NCBI GenBank assembly: GCA_019914995.1 | Contig: CM034129.1 | Span: 2,369,725-2,433,724, forward strand | Source of the DNA: Acanthochlamys bracteata | Taxonomy: Eukaryota > Streptophyta > Magnoliopsida > Pandanales > Velloziaceae | DNA length: 64,000 nt | Reading direction: 5' to 3' | Part shown: positions 53,122 to 64,000 of the stretch, piece by piece | How the letters are laid out: each line of letters starts with the position of its first letter | How positions within the stretch are numbered: position 1 is the first letter of the stretch | Translations under genes and position numbers: made by a program | The notes under the pieces: model-generated | Seen by the model: only the letters and a program-made list of their open reading frames with translations | What the model was told of the DNA's origin: nothing | Database searches by the model: none

Positions 53122-54543
53122 ACTAACAGCAGCCATGATCAAACACCGCCACTAACAACAACAATAAAGCAAAAAGAAAATTTTGTTCTTCTTCTTCTTC
53201 TTTAGTGTTGCTGTTGTCGTTAGAAGGGGAGAGGAGAGATCGGAGCGAGAAGAACGGTGGAAGGGGTTTTGAATCTTGTTTTGGTTGATTTGAATGTTCA
53301 AACTAGAGACAAGAATTTAAATAGAAAGAAGAAGAGAAGAAGAAGAAGATTGTTTTGATTTTGGTTTGTTTAGGAATGGATTAGTTTCCTATATAAAGCT
53401 TTGTGAACAAACTGAAAAAGAGAAAAGATAGGGTGCCTATTGGATTAAATTGATTAATAATTATAAATGAGAAAATTAATAATTTTATTGCCTTTAAAAA
53501 TTAATAATAATAATTTTTTTGACTTTTTTTCTTCTCTGGTTTTCTAATTCTCACTTGGAAGGAGTAGAAGAGACAGGAATGAATTATTCCAGGAAGGGGT
53601 TTATTGTTTTTATGTTTTGCAACATTGGTCTACAATGATTGAAAATAGCTGCATTAATCTAATATCAGAATTAGAGTCTAGAAAAATTGATTAGAGATAT
53701 TAAAGCAAGCTGGCTAATTTCAAATACCTAGTTATATTATGAAAGGATACGATTGATTTTAGAAGCCGTCTATATTAATTGAGATTGGGACTTTAAGGTG
53801 TTGTATGACTTTCTTTGCTAAGAATTGGGACGCGTTTCGCAATTAAAAATACCTAAAGCTGTCCAGCAAATTGTTGATTAAGTTTAATTAATAATGCTTT
53901 AAATAGGTTTTAGCACGTAACACAATCCCAGTTTGCTTCCAGAATACCAAATTAAATATTTTGTAGTTAATTAGATAATGATAATTCAATTTCTAAGCCT
54001 TTTTTAACTAGATAATCTTAATTATTTGCAATATTGAACTATAACTTATGTATTTTGCATAGACGCAAGAGTTTCCGCGTCCAAAATACATAAATTTTCA
54101 CGGGTATGCTTGGTTCAAATCATTCAATCCAACGGCTGATATTAATTCAAAAAAATTAGATATTAGTGTGTTTTTATGCAGGCGATTTTTGCGTTAAGTC
54201 ACTTTCATATTTCAGATTTTACTTTTTTTTTAAGAAGAGTTTCATATCAGGCTGAGATATATTATATAAAAAAAAGAATTTACACAATCTGTTATCATGA
54301 TTATATTCTTTAATTCGAATTGAAGTAACGTAGAAAAGAAATGGGTTTCATTTCATATTTAGAATTTGTAGAAATAAGAAGTTGGGAGGGAGTTTGCTCG
54401 TACGAGGAAAGGGACAGGTGATGCACACGTGAACTTGATGAATTCGATCGAGATTGTTTTTTTTTTCAGATCAGTTGCAAAAGCAAAGTACACTCACAGG
54501 CCAGAAACACAGCAGGTGCAGCTTTGGATCATCAACATATTTT

Positions 54544-54775
54544 GGGCGCGTTTGAAATCGCTTAGAAAATAAAATTTTTTTAAATAAAATATATTTTTAT
54601 TTTTTTAATTATAAAAAAATAATAAAAATATTTTTTATTTTAAAAAAATTTATTACGTAAAATTTTTTTATATTATTTAAATTTTTAAATAAAATTTTTA
54701 AAAAATATATATAATATATATTTAAAAATATAAAATAAAAAATTTTTAAAAAATAGCGTTTGAAATGCATTTTAT
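54544..54775 (+). mobile_element. AT-rich MITE, family B, left member of an inverted pair
   Basis: Left end GGGCGCGTTTGAAATCGCTT followed by AGAAAATAAAATTTTTTT matches the left end at 17583. The right end reads AAAAAATAGCGTTTG, whose complement CAAACGCTATTTTTT equals the start of the next element. Confidence 0.65.
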
Positions 54776-54849
54776 TGCACAAATTAATATTGGTCCCTGA
54801 ACCAATCGTACTTATACAAAGTTATTCTATCAAAATTATATTTTTCGAA

Positions 54850-55071
54850 CGCTCTTTTTTAATTTTTTAATTTTTTATTTTTTAATATATATTTTATAAG
54901 TATTTAAAAATTTTATTTAAAAATTTAAAAATAATAAAAAAATTATACATAATAAAATTATTTTATTATATATTTTTATTTTTTATATCAAAAAATAAAA
55001 TTTATTTTTTCAAATAAATAAAAATACTTTTTATTTTAAAAAAATATTATTTTATAAGTAATTTTAAACGG
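54850..55071 (-). mobile_element. AT-rich MITE, family B, right member of an inverted pair
   Basis: Starts CGAACGCTCTTTTTTAA and ends AAGTAATTTTAAACGGGCTCC. It is the same family as 54544-54775 in the opposite orientation, with about 75 bases between them. Confidence 0.65.
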
Positions 55072-56203
55072 GCTCCTGAAAGCATCTATAAATTTAGAAT
55101 TTAAAATGATATATAAAATTAAAAGTTAAAATTTAATAAAATTGTAAAAATAAAATTTAACTTTAAATAATAATTAAAATATATGAAATAAATAAAACTT
55201 AGATTCTGAGGAAAGAAGATAAAATACGCTGCAATTAAAATGTGCTGAGCACATATTTATTTGTCCGTAAAGTTCTTAAAAAATTGAGATTTTAAGAACT
55301 AAATTTGTTCAAATTGTTGTTGTTCACCGAAGAAGAAAGACTGATATGATATTATGAATGGCGGGAAGAAGACATGAACATGTGGTTATTTCTGATAAAT
55401 TTCTCTCCGTTGTTTATTTTGAGTGGCAATTCAAACGAAGGATGCGGCTCTTTCGAAGAACCCACAGACGCGTACGTGCAGAATATTATTGATATCCAAG
55501 GTTAAAAGTAAATATCAAATAGTAAAAGTGTTTTTTAATTAAATTAACTTTTATATTTTAAAAAATAAATTAAAAAATAAAATTTATATTTTATTATGTA
55601 AATAGAATGAATTAAAAATAATATTTAAATAAACAATTTAGTTTTAAGACTACAAATATTACACACTAACGAATTTTGTCAATATTTTACTTAGTGCTTA
55701 AGAATTCACAATCTCTCGCTTGAGTTTAGGGCTTTATTTTAAACGTTTCTAAATTCTATTTTTTTTTTCAGATTTTGAATTCAGAATAATTCTAATTTTG
55801 TTATTTACGGAAGCCACATAAATTAGTAAATCTTGTTATAAATTAGTGATATTTCGTCATTATACTACGCCTCTCAAGATGAGACTTATACAATAAACTA
55901 CTGCAATCTTTTATAAATACTATAAATATTATATAATTATATTTTTTTAATTTTTAATATATTTTAAAAAATTATTAAAATATAAATACTGAATTTTATT
56001 TTTATTTTATTTTAAAAAAAATATTTTTTATTTATACGAAACTCATATGGATGAAGCACTTAATAGAATCCACAAATTTGTAGTGGGTTTTCATGCGTAG
56101 GTCCACTTACAGATATAATAAGCCAAGCTCCATATAGCTGATATGTAATATGTTTTATGAGTTAACAGTTGGTTAATGGGATGTTCAGATTCACTTATCT
56201 ATT

Positions 56204-56362
56204 ATTTTAAAAATTCAAATTTTTTAAATAAATATCAATATTTTAAAATAATTTTCATAAAAATAATAATTTTTTTTAGTTCTTAGATTAAAAAATTATT
56301 ATTTTTATGAAAATTATTTTTAAAATATTGATATTTATTTAAAAAATTTGAATTTTTAAAAT
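56204..56362. repeat. Near-perfect inverted repeat, 72-bp arms
   Basis: The left arm (56204-56276) and right arm (56290-56362) are complementary over their whole length apart from one extra T, with a loop of about 13 bases (TTAGTTCTTAGAT region). Both arms are A/T-rich but not simple repeats; they contain words such as AAATATCAATATTTT. Such foldback structure fits a young MITE or an inverted duplication. Confidence 0.85.
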
Positions 56363-57019
56363 ATTTTTATTTAAAAATTAATTATTACAATTGTCTAACC
56401 GCCCACCTACCGAAAGTAAATTTTACGAAAAAAAAAATTCTGCCTGCCAACCTTATAAGTGCAACTTTACTACCGAAAGTAATTAAAAGCAATGAACTGC
56501 TTTTTAATTGAAAAGAATGAAGAGTTCGTTTGGGTTGCCAAAAGTAAGGTATTTATAATAATAAAATTTTAGTTTAGAACTTTTCTTTATTTTTATATTT
56601 TAAAAAATAAAAATTATATATATATAAATTGTATAAGGATATTATGTATATTTTTTAAATTAAAAATTAAAATGAAATAAAAAAACCACCCCAAACCGGA
56701 ATACCAAACATACCCTTAGATTCACAAAAGAAGCAAAAAACGTAAAGGTGGGAGTCTGCTAGTAGTAGTTAATTGTTTCAATCAAAAGAAAAAGCACCAA
56801 AAACTTCCCATGGTGAATATTTGGTGGTGATTCTTTGATATCTCCAAACTCTCACAACGAAATTTTCATTATGAAATCATAAGACAAAAATTGACATTCA
56901 ACAAATTATGGAAGAAAATGAAATTTTCATACCGCTCTCTTTTTTTTTTTTCAAATAACAACACTCCCTGTTACCTGAAGTGAGCATATATATATATACA
57001 CAAGATTGGAACTTAATGA

Positions 57020-57957
57020 TCAATTGGACTTCAGTAGTAGGTGCTCGGCGTTGATTGATCTCATGCGGCGCATTCGGTACTCTTTGTTGTTTGACGAAGG
57101 TTCCACGACATCTGCAGCAAACCTCACCTTCTTCCTGTTGTTGTGCTTCTTGGAATCACCTATATATCAAAAAGCTTCAACATTTTGAATCAAGCAAGTG
57201 TAGTTTTTGTGAATTATGAAAGTAATTTTGTAGTAGCATAACAGAAGTAGGCATCCATTGTGATCATGAATTACAAACATTGTTGTGAAGGAAATGAAGA
57301 GAGCAACTCTGCCCAATCAATAGATTGCAAGGGATTTCAGAGGAAAGTACAATTTTCAAAAGACTTGGAACCTAACTTTTTCTTCACCAACTACACGGCA
57401 CCTATGATAAAGACCAACATGTACAGAAAAGAAATTAACAAGTCTTTAATGAGAAGACGAAGAAAATATTTTCTTGGAAATTCCAAGTTGATTGGAAAAG
57501 AAAATTCTTTGCATGTTAAGAAATGTTTTAGGAGAAACTGGAATGCGTTTAGAAAGAATAAGTAACTTAACTATCATGAACCTTTTAAAAATAGACCAAC
57601 CACTTCATAAGCAACATAGATAATAATACTTAATTATCGTTGACCAAATTAACTAATTAATTGATCCTGCATCGTACGTATAATGCTAACTCGTAAAAGA
57701 ATTCCAAAAAAAAAAAGAGAAAAATAAAGACAACAAATAATCAGAAATTAAGGTTGCAATCAAGAAATTAACCAACAACTTTGAAATAACAAGACTAAAT
57801 AAAAACGCATGATTATAATTTTACCAATTTGAGGCTGAACTTTCTTGATGAAATCAGCAGCCAGACGTTTATGCGCTTGAACGGCGAGGATCGCGGCGCT
57901 GCCGGAAACCGCCACCACCGCCATTACTCCGATGCAACTTGAACTATCCATGACCAT
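57020..57957 (-). CDS. Small plant protein with N-terminal hydrophobic segment and KVRF motif
   Basis: Two exons, 57825-57957 and 57020-57159, join in phase 1 (CAAATTG/GTAAAA to ATATATAG/GTGATT) to give 90 aa. The N-terminus MVMDSSSCIGVMAVVAVSGS continues into AAILAVQAHKRLAADF, a hydrophobic segment that could be a signal anchor. It leads to IKKVQPQIGDSKKHNNRKK, then VRFAADVVEPSSNNKEYR and a basic end. KKVRFA fits the RVxF consensus for protein phosphatase 1 docking. I recall plant proteins of similar layout (short, hydrophobic start, VRFA-DV-EPSSNNKEYR) without known function. Upstream at 58459 and 58469 are TGGGCC and AGCCCA words that may belong to its promoter. The frame upstream of the ATG holds a stop, so the start is well supported. 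Confidence 0.75.
57266..57565 (+). CDS. Unverified 99-aa basic frame nested in an intron
   Basis: An ATG-initiated frame lies wholly inside the intron (57160-57824) of the minus-strand 90-aa gene, on the opposite strand. It is Lys/Arg-rich (SLMRRRRKYFL, VKKCFRRNWNAFRKNK) and carries GFQRKVQFSKDLEPNF, which resembles KKVRFAADVVEP of the surrounding gene. No repeat or low-complexity DNA explains it, but frames of this length arise by chance in 64 kb, and no promoter or splice evidence was seen. Confidence 0.25.
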   Translation: MNYKHCCEGNEESNSAQSIDCKGFQRKVQFSKDLEPNFFFTNYTAPMIKTNMYRKEINKSLMRRRRKYFLGNSKLIGKENSLHVKKCFRRNWNAFRKNK

Positions 57958-57999
57958 TTTCAAATCCCCTCAATTATCTCTAAAACCTTATATGATACA

Positions 58000-59780
58000 A
58001 TTAATCTCTACAAAAAAGAGGAAAACATCTATCTATCTATTTACTTATCTATACATTAATAACTAATGCCTATAAACTATTCCAAAGATCATCAGATGAG
58101 AAGAAGAAATCATTGAAGCAGAGGAGAAGAAGATTCAGAAGGAGAGATGTAGACATAGTTATTTGATTTGATTTTGAAGAAGAAGATATAAAGACGCTAA
58201 TTGATTTAAAAAGTTCAAAAAAACAGATCCGTGAAAATTATTTGTCTAGTTATAGGAGAGGGAAATTCGGAGTGAAAACAAAAGCCCCCAAAATTTTAAA
58301 TAGCAGAAAAACGAGGAGAAGAAAATATGAATACGAAATCAATGGAATTAAATAGCTTTGTTTTATTTTATATATCTTTTGTATATTAATCGCGCTGGAA
58401 ATTTTCTAGAAGACCTAATGACCATTTTGTCCTCTAAGTGGTTACGTGGTTTTGGAAGTGGGCCTTGGAGCCCAATCAATTACCCAATCACTAATTTAAC
58501 ACAATGGTTTTAAAAGAAATAATCGTCGTGGCACAAATATGAACCAGAAGTTCATGTGGTTTCTTTTCTTTTTTCTTAATTTTCTTGTGTATACGCTATT
58601 CATTCTGAAAACGTAAACGCAAAACAGAAAGAAAAAGGAAAAAGAAAGAGCTACTTACTACCTGCTTTAAGCTATTTAATTCTTTTCAACTTTATTTCTT
58701 TCGAGTACTATAAAGAAAGTTTTTGTTTTATATGCTTCATCTCTTGGAATCGAGACTCGTGGGAAGCTCTGCTTCATCTGAACCGTACATGTTGTAGTTA
58801 CGTCTTTGTTGCTTTCTCTCTGATAAATGGCAACAGATGATGTGGATAAATATTCTGAACTACATTACTGGTTGAAGGTTCACATGCAGAAGAGAAGAGA
58901 CTGTGCAGTGGTGCTGCGGTGTTCTCTTTCTTGGCTTTTTTCCAAGTAAAAGAATTAACAGCAGTTCAGAGAGAAAGCTTGAGAGATGGTGCTTCGTTTG
59001 GAGTATGGTTTAATTTTTTTCTCAGTTTCTTGTTGTTGTTTTAAAGCTGCAGTATATCTTACTCAACCCTGTATTTTACCTTACTTCTCTCTAGCTATAC
59101 TTACCGGTATCTAAAAAAACTTTTGCATGAAGATTTTTGTAAAACCCAATTGGTTTGTGTGGAATTGCTTCGAAGGTTTCTATGCAATAATTTTCATGCT
59201 GTTGTTATCTGTTGTGTTTCATGTTAACATGATGATTTTCATTGTTGCATGCTTCTACAAATGAAACCATGTACTTCTATTTTGCAGAGCTTCATACTTG
59301 TTCTGTACTAAACAAAAATCTCTGCAAGTGAAATTTTCAGTGATTACCAGATCTCTCCTTTTGACAGCAATGGAGGCTGTCTATTGGGATATGCTTTATA
59401 AAAAGCACAAAATTGAATCTATTATATACAATTAAACAAACACAAGATAATTTGAACAGTTATTTTTTTCCTTGTCTTCAAATAATACAAATTTACACAA
59501 TATCAAATTTACAAGCTATGTGATCAAACGGTTCAATTATTCAATCTGACAGAGTTAAGCATCAAAAAGGTATAGGGTGTAAACCTTCATGCTGCGAGAC
59601 GTTCCATGACCTGTGATACAGTTTCCTGCAAGGTACCCAAAGTGTTGCGTACGATGACAGAAGGCTACAAGCACCGGAATATCTCCTATGCAAATATGCT
59701 GCATAGTGATACGCTTCACCCAGTTTATGATGCAGAAGTCAGCTCATTGTCATCAATTCAGTCACCTAACAAAATGGCCA
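58000..59780. other. Intergenic DNA between the small gene and OEP61
   Basis: No coding exon recognised. Site II-like TGGGCC (58459-58464) and AGCCCA (58469-58474) lie about 500 bases upstream of the 90-aa gene. The part 58740-59350 is less AT-rich but contains no frame or RNA I can identify. Confidence 0.5.
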
Positions 59781-59786
59781 GTATGT

Positions 59787-62700
59787 TCATCCACCAATAA
59801 AGCCTAGTTTGTGAAAGATGAAGGCTATCACTAGCATTATGATAGCAAAGATCATCCCAGGTCTTCCTAGGAGCCAGTTCTTTGTCTTCATTACAGTTTC
59901 GACTCCTCGTTGAGCACTGTCAGCCCACCTCATCTGATAATAACATAGGAGTTAGAAACAAAAGATTGATGCTAACAACCTTCAGAGCAAGCAGCAATCA
60001 GCAAAATCTAAGAGAGATGCGGCATTGAGAAACTCAATCCCATTTGAATTGCAAACATGCTATATGCAATCCAACTTTGTCCTATTCTTTCATCTTATTG
60101 CATCTTATGCAAACCTATCAGCTAGCAACCTCAATGTTGCTACAGCCTCGCTCCACTAATTAAACTTTAAAGTGGACATTAACAATGTTCAGAAGTAGGT
60201 ACTTTGAGCAAACACTCTTCAAAGTAATTGATTTGCACGCGTATGGAATCAGAAACATGCATTAGAAACTACAGAGATTTTGTGCAATTACCATTCTATC
60301 CACGTCTTCTGGTGATAGCGATGACATGACTTGCTGAGCTTTTGCTGCATCCTCCTTGGACATCTTCATACCAAACTGTTCGCTCATATTTGCCATCATT
60401 TCTGGGCTCACATTCGCCATCATAGAAGTGAACATCTGCCAGTTAAACACGGACAACAAACAAAATTCAACATGGGTACATAATAGATGTGCACAGCCTT
60501 CTCTGCTTCAAAAAAGCAGAATGGGAGGAAACAATAGAAGTAAAAAAATGAAGAGGTACGACATAAGATACAAAAGCCGTATGTCAAAACCTGTCGCATA
60601 GCTGGGTCCTTCATTGAATTTCTCATGTCCTCCTGTAAATCAGCTGAAGCTGGAAAGCTGGACGAGGATGGGCCCCTTTCTTCTGCCATACTAGAACTCC
60701 CAGCAGAAACTGAGGGCTGCCATCTGCTTTCTGAATACGCTGATGCTGAAGAAAATTGTGATCCACCTGCATTCATAGCCGAGGCAACTTTAAGCATGTT
60801 TTGGAGCTCTTCAGGGGACATCTTGCTGATCTTATCAGACGCCATCTTAACCATTTCTGGTGTCATTCCTGGGAAGTTTGAACGTGAACTTGCTGCGGTT
60901 GGATCATTCCCATTTGCAGATGAAGCAACCTCAAACATGCTTTGAAGCTCTTCCGGAGACAACATGCTTATTCTCTCAGATGCCATCTTAACCATTTCAG
61001 GTGTCATATCTGGGTAGCCTGACCCTGGACTTGGCCTAGCTAGACTGTTCTCTGCTGGCAATGGGATATTTGGATCTTTTCCATTACTCAAAGCAGATGC
61101 AACTTCGAGCATCTTCTGAAGCTCCATCGGATCCATATCTTTTATCATACCAGTCGCCGTTGTAATCATGTCAGGAGTCATTCCTCTTCCACCTAAAGCT
61201 GCCAGTGATGCTGGATCCATTTTTGAGAATGAGTTCTTGAATGACCTGAAAAGATTATGTACTCATCAGTGTTTAGGACTATTGATCTATTGTGTATGCA
61301 TCAAATGATGTCTTAAAGCACGCATGATCTTTTTTCTCAATCACGCCAATCTTTATCAAAAGACAATATAATTTCAAAACTCAAGTATTGAAATTAGAAT
61401 AAATACAACCTTGTCATAGGAGATTACAATGGCATAGAAGCTAAATAACATTGCAGCAAGCTTTTGGATACTGTTTCATTCTGCAGTCACAACAAAAGAT
61501 TGTGTGTGGTGTGTGTACGTGTGCGCATGCATGTGTGGAAGCATGTGCTTGTAGTCAATAAGATATCCTTGTGAGTTGTGAGGAAAATAGAAAATTCATT
61601 ATTACAAACCTTAAGAAGTCAGGGTCATCTTTCAGTCGCTTTAGGTAGTCATCATCAGCAGCAGGAGCCATAGAATCAGTATGTTGAACATTCTGAGAGC
61701 TCTCGCCAGCTTCTACAGGTTGGGTTACAAAGTATTTCTCCGACGGCCCTCCTTTGCTCTCTGATGGCGTAGAGGGACTTGCATCTTCCATGATTTCCTC
61801 AACATCCAAACCTGAAAAAGAGGGCGCTCGTGAAAAGATAACAATTATGAATACACTTTTTTTTTTCACTTGAACACAAAGACCAAGTTCAAATTTAACC
61901 ATCTAAAACCATTGCAAAAAAGAATGCTACCATGATTATTTATATCTCCACCTTCTCTTAGCAATTTTTCATTCACATCCCTGCATGAATTGTCGGATAT
62001 ATTAATTCAGTAAGAAAACACACGGAAACATTCTTGGGTCTTTAACAAAACACCTCCCACCTTAAAACATCAGCTACAGTCTCATCATCCGGAGAAACTA
62101 TATGAGCCTTGCTCAGGTCAGACACAGCAGCCTATTGATGAAAAGATGTCAATAAAGCAATGATGCACAGCATGGCAACCCCTAAAGTAAGAACCAGAGT
62201 TCAGTACTTACAGAGAGATTTCCCAATTCTTTATATGCTTGACCTCTACGATAAAGAGCCTTCAGATTATCTGAGTCATTCTCGAGGACCTGACAGAAGA
62301 TCAGCTAATAATTTAAGTTCAAGTCATAAAAGGTGATGATCACTTGTAGACATAATGCTATTGTCTGTATTCGGTTAGAAATGTGTGCTCCTTAGTGTGC
62401 AGGCCCAAAAGCAATGCATAACTCTGACACACATCACACTCATAAATCATGGACAAGAGTTGTGAAATAGATTACAAAAGGAGGATTGGAAAAATTGCAG
62501 GTTTAGTACCAAGCTGAAATTACATCATGCAATAAATACCCCAGCATGTAGTTATGTAAATGTACAAGTGGGAGAATGTTTAGGTCAAAAGTCCAAAAAG
62601 TACTCACCTCTGAACCTTCCTTGATGCAGTCCCCAAATTGCCTTGTTTTAAGATAGCACGACATTAGGTTCAGGGAACATTGCAATTGGAGTGTTTGGCA

Positions 62701-63469
62701 CCTGGAGTCTGGAATGCCTCTCAAGTTGTTTTTTACCTATTGATAGACAAATCATAGGATGACAGATGATATTAGTAATTGGTACTAAAAAGACATCTTT
62801 TAGCACAAATGACTAAAAAAGGTTATGAATTCTCACAATCAAATACTTGTTAGCAGCATCTTGATATAATCCACGACTATACAGCTCATTCCCCTGACAA
62901 AATTTGAAGAAAGAAACAGCATAAGACCATATTATTGAACAAGAAAATTACTAAGAGAAGTGAAAACACCAGAGTTAGTGATATATATTCCATTTGCCCA
63001 TCATTCCACTGATAATCATTTTCTTCATGTGAATGTATATAGTACAAGAAGTTAACCAGAAACAGATACTAGGAAACAAAAACTGAGGCATATAAGAAAT
63101 AATTTAAATCAAGAAAGAGCTATTATTTAAACCAGCAAAATTAAAGATACACCTGAACTAACTTGATGGTAATGCCTATGACGGAGTTGCACTCAAACGC
63201 ACATGTTGAAACAGTTCTGAGAAGAAATGAGGCAATACCTGTTTCTTCATCATCTGTGCTGCATTCAACTCATAAGATACATGCACATCTGCTTGAGCCT
63301 GCATGGCTGCAAGCTCTTCAGGTTTAGCCTTAGCAATTTTTTCACTAATTTGAGCCATATCCTCTGGACGAGTGTGCTTCATCTGTTCAGCAGCGCGCTT
63401 CATATCTTCCGGTCTCAAGTTCTTCATACTTTCTGTTGCAGCTCTCACAAGATCTGGATTGGACATGAT
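59787..63469 (-). CDS. OEP61: OEP61/TPR7, Hsp70/Hsp90-binding TPR receptor, 5' end missing
   Basis: Ten exons: 63239-63469, 62837-62893, 62608-62736, 62212-62289, 62061-62131, 61931-61980, 61610-61811, 60591-61245, 60292-60435 and 59787-59933; 587 aa visible. The first exon, which should start near MFNG..MDPE in relatives, was not found up to 64000 and probably lies beyond it. The Arabidopsis protein sits in the chloroplast outer envelope or ER membrane and recognises chaperone-bound preproteins. Visible parts: STI1-like helices ([20 protein letters not shown]), a TPR clamp ([54 protein letters not shown]), an acidic linker, three SPEELQ-type repeat units, [20 protein letters not shown], and a C-terminal anchor ([20 protein letters not shown]). 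All phases close. The third repeat unit appears to be extra compared with the Arabidopsis protein as I recall it. Confidence 0.94.
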
Positions 63470-64000
63470 CTGCAGAAATGTACAGTATAAGCACAAGTGT
63501 AAAAATAAGTGATCTAACATGAGAGCTAGTGAAAGTGTTCATTGCTTGTTTCATTGAGCTGTAACGAACATACCCAAGAAGGAGCTAACGTTAAAACTTG
63601 TGTTGTTTACTTGAAATAGCAGATTGGGAAAACTATTGACTGAAACAAACTTGGGATATAAGTGTCTAGCTCCAACTACAGAAAATTACGGCCAGGTTTA
63701 CTGTTGATATCGTATCGTTTACACCAAATCATAACAAAAGGACTTCTCATTTACTTGACATCTCAAATGAGATAATGCAGACCACCATGGTGTCCTAGTT
63801 TTCCCATAACTATCGGCAGCTAATGCCACCGATCTTCTATAAGAACCCCATATTTCAAAGCGTCAGCTCAAAATATTGTCATTGTAATAAAAATCATGTG
63901 CTTTAAAAGTCCAGTTAAAACTCATGTTCCATCTTAAGAATATATCTCGACTCATCTCCGTCATACAAAGAAGGAAGGATGAACAAATGGAGGGACTCTA

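Larger units (their letters stand above)
53130..57000. other. Long AT-rich intergenic DNA with MITE-type repeats
   Basis: No coding exon recognised. Apart from the elements listed separately, remnants with MITE-like words lie at 55080-55210 and 55500-55640. The 53300-54500 part is plain AT-rich DNA. Confidence 0.55.

Noticed and set aside
58830-58860. GATGATG...CTGA, box C/D snoRNA-like
   Set aside because: Boxes are only about 18 bases apart with no outer stem or second pair of boxes.

Overview
The window is nuclear DNA from a flowering plant, most likely a eudicot. The protein families are plant-specific or have clear plant orthologues (YABBY, plant NUP1/NUP136, CDPK, fasciclin-like AGP, RHF-type RING-H2, OEP61/TPR7, EEIG1-type NT-C2). 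Genes carry many GT-AG introns with AT-rich interiors, and the intergenic DNA is very AT-rich and filled with short MITE-like elements. Genus cannot be fixed from the sequence alone.

Layout: (1) 1-1972, minus, the first three exons of an NT-C2 domain gene that runs off the left edge. (2) 2.2-11.4 kb, gene-poor, with MITE-like elements, one decayed TRIM-type LTR element and a group of site II promoter words with no gene assigned. (3) 11461-14544, plus, a complete six-exon YAB2-type YABBY gene, isolated by about 9 kb upstream and 5 kb downstream of gene-poor DNA. (4) 20490-28038, minus, nine-exon nucleoporin NUP1/NUP136. (5) 29892-32141, plus, six-exon HSCB iron-sulfur co-chaperone, followed by a decayed PPR-like remnant on the other strand. 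(6) 33575-37798, minus, seven-exon CDPK of the CPK1/CPK2 type. (7) 39661-40957, minus, a three-exon gene of unknown function with a 31-nt microexon. (8) 42027-44190, minus, FLA17/18-type fasciclin-like protein whose last exon lies 757 nt away from the long first exon. (9) 48179-49745, minus, RHF2A-type RING-H2 ligase, with spliced leader and probably a spliced 3' UTR. (10) 52526-53071, minus, an intronless Cys-rich plant protein of unknown function. (11) 53.1-57.0 kb, AT-rich DNA with an inverted pair of MITEs and a nearly perfect 72-bp-arm hairpin. (12) 57020-57957, minus, a two-exon 90-aa protein, with an open frame on the other strand inside its intron. (13) 59787 to the right edge, minus, OEP61/TPR7 lacking only its 5' end.

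The genes do not form a pathway; they are ordinary euchromatic neighbours. Exon models were built by hand: every junction uses GT-AG, phases were checked across each junction, and the conceptual proteins were compared with families recalled from memory. No search was run. I found no clear new biological system. The best leads are the MITE-derived inverted repeats, the intron-nested antisense frame sharing an RVxF-like motif with its host gene, the extra repeat unit in OEP61, the hidden FLA exon with its possible alternative tail, and the unknown conserved small genes.
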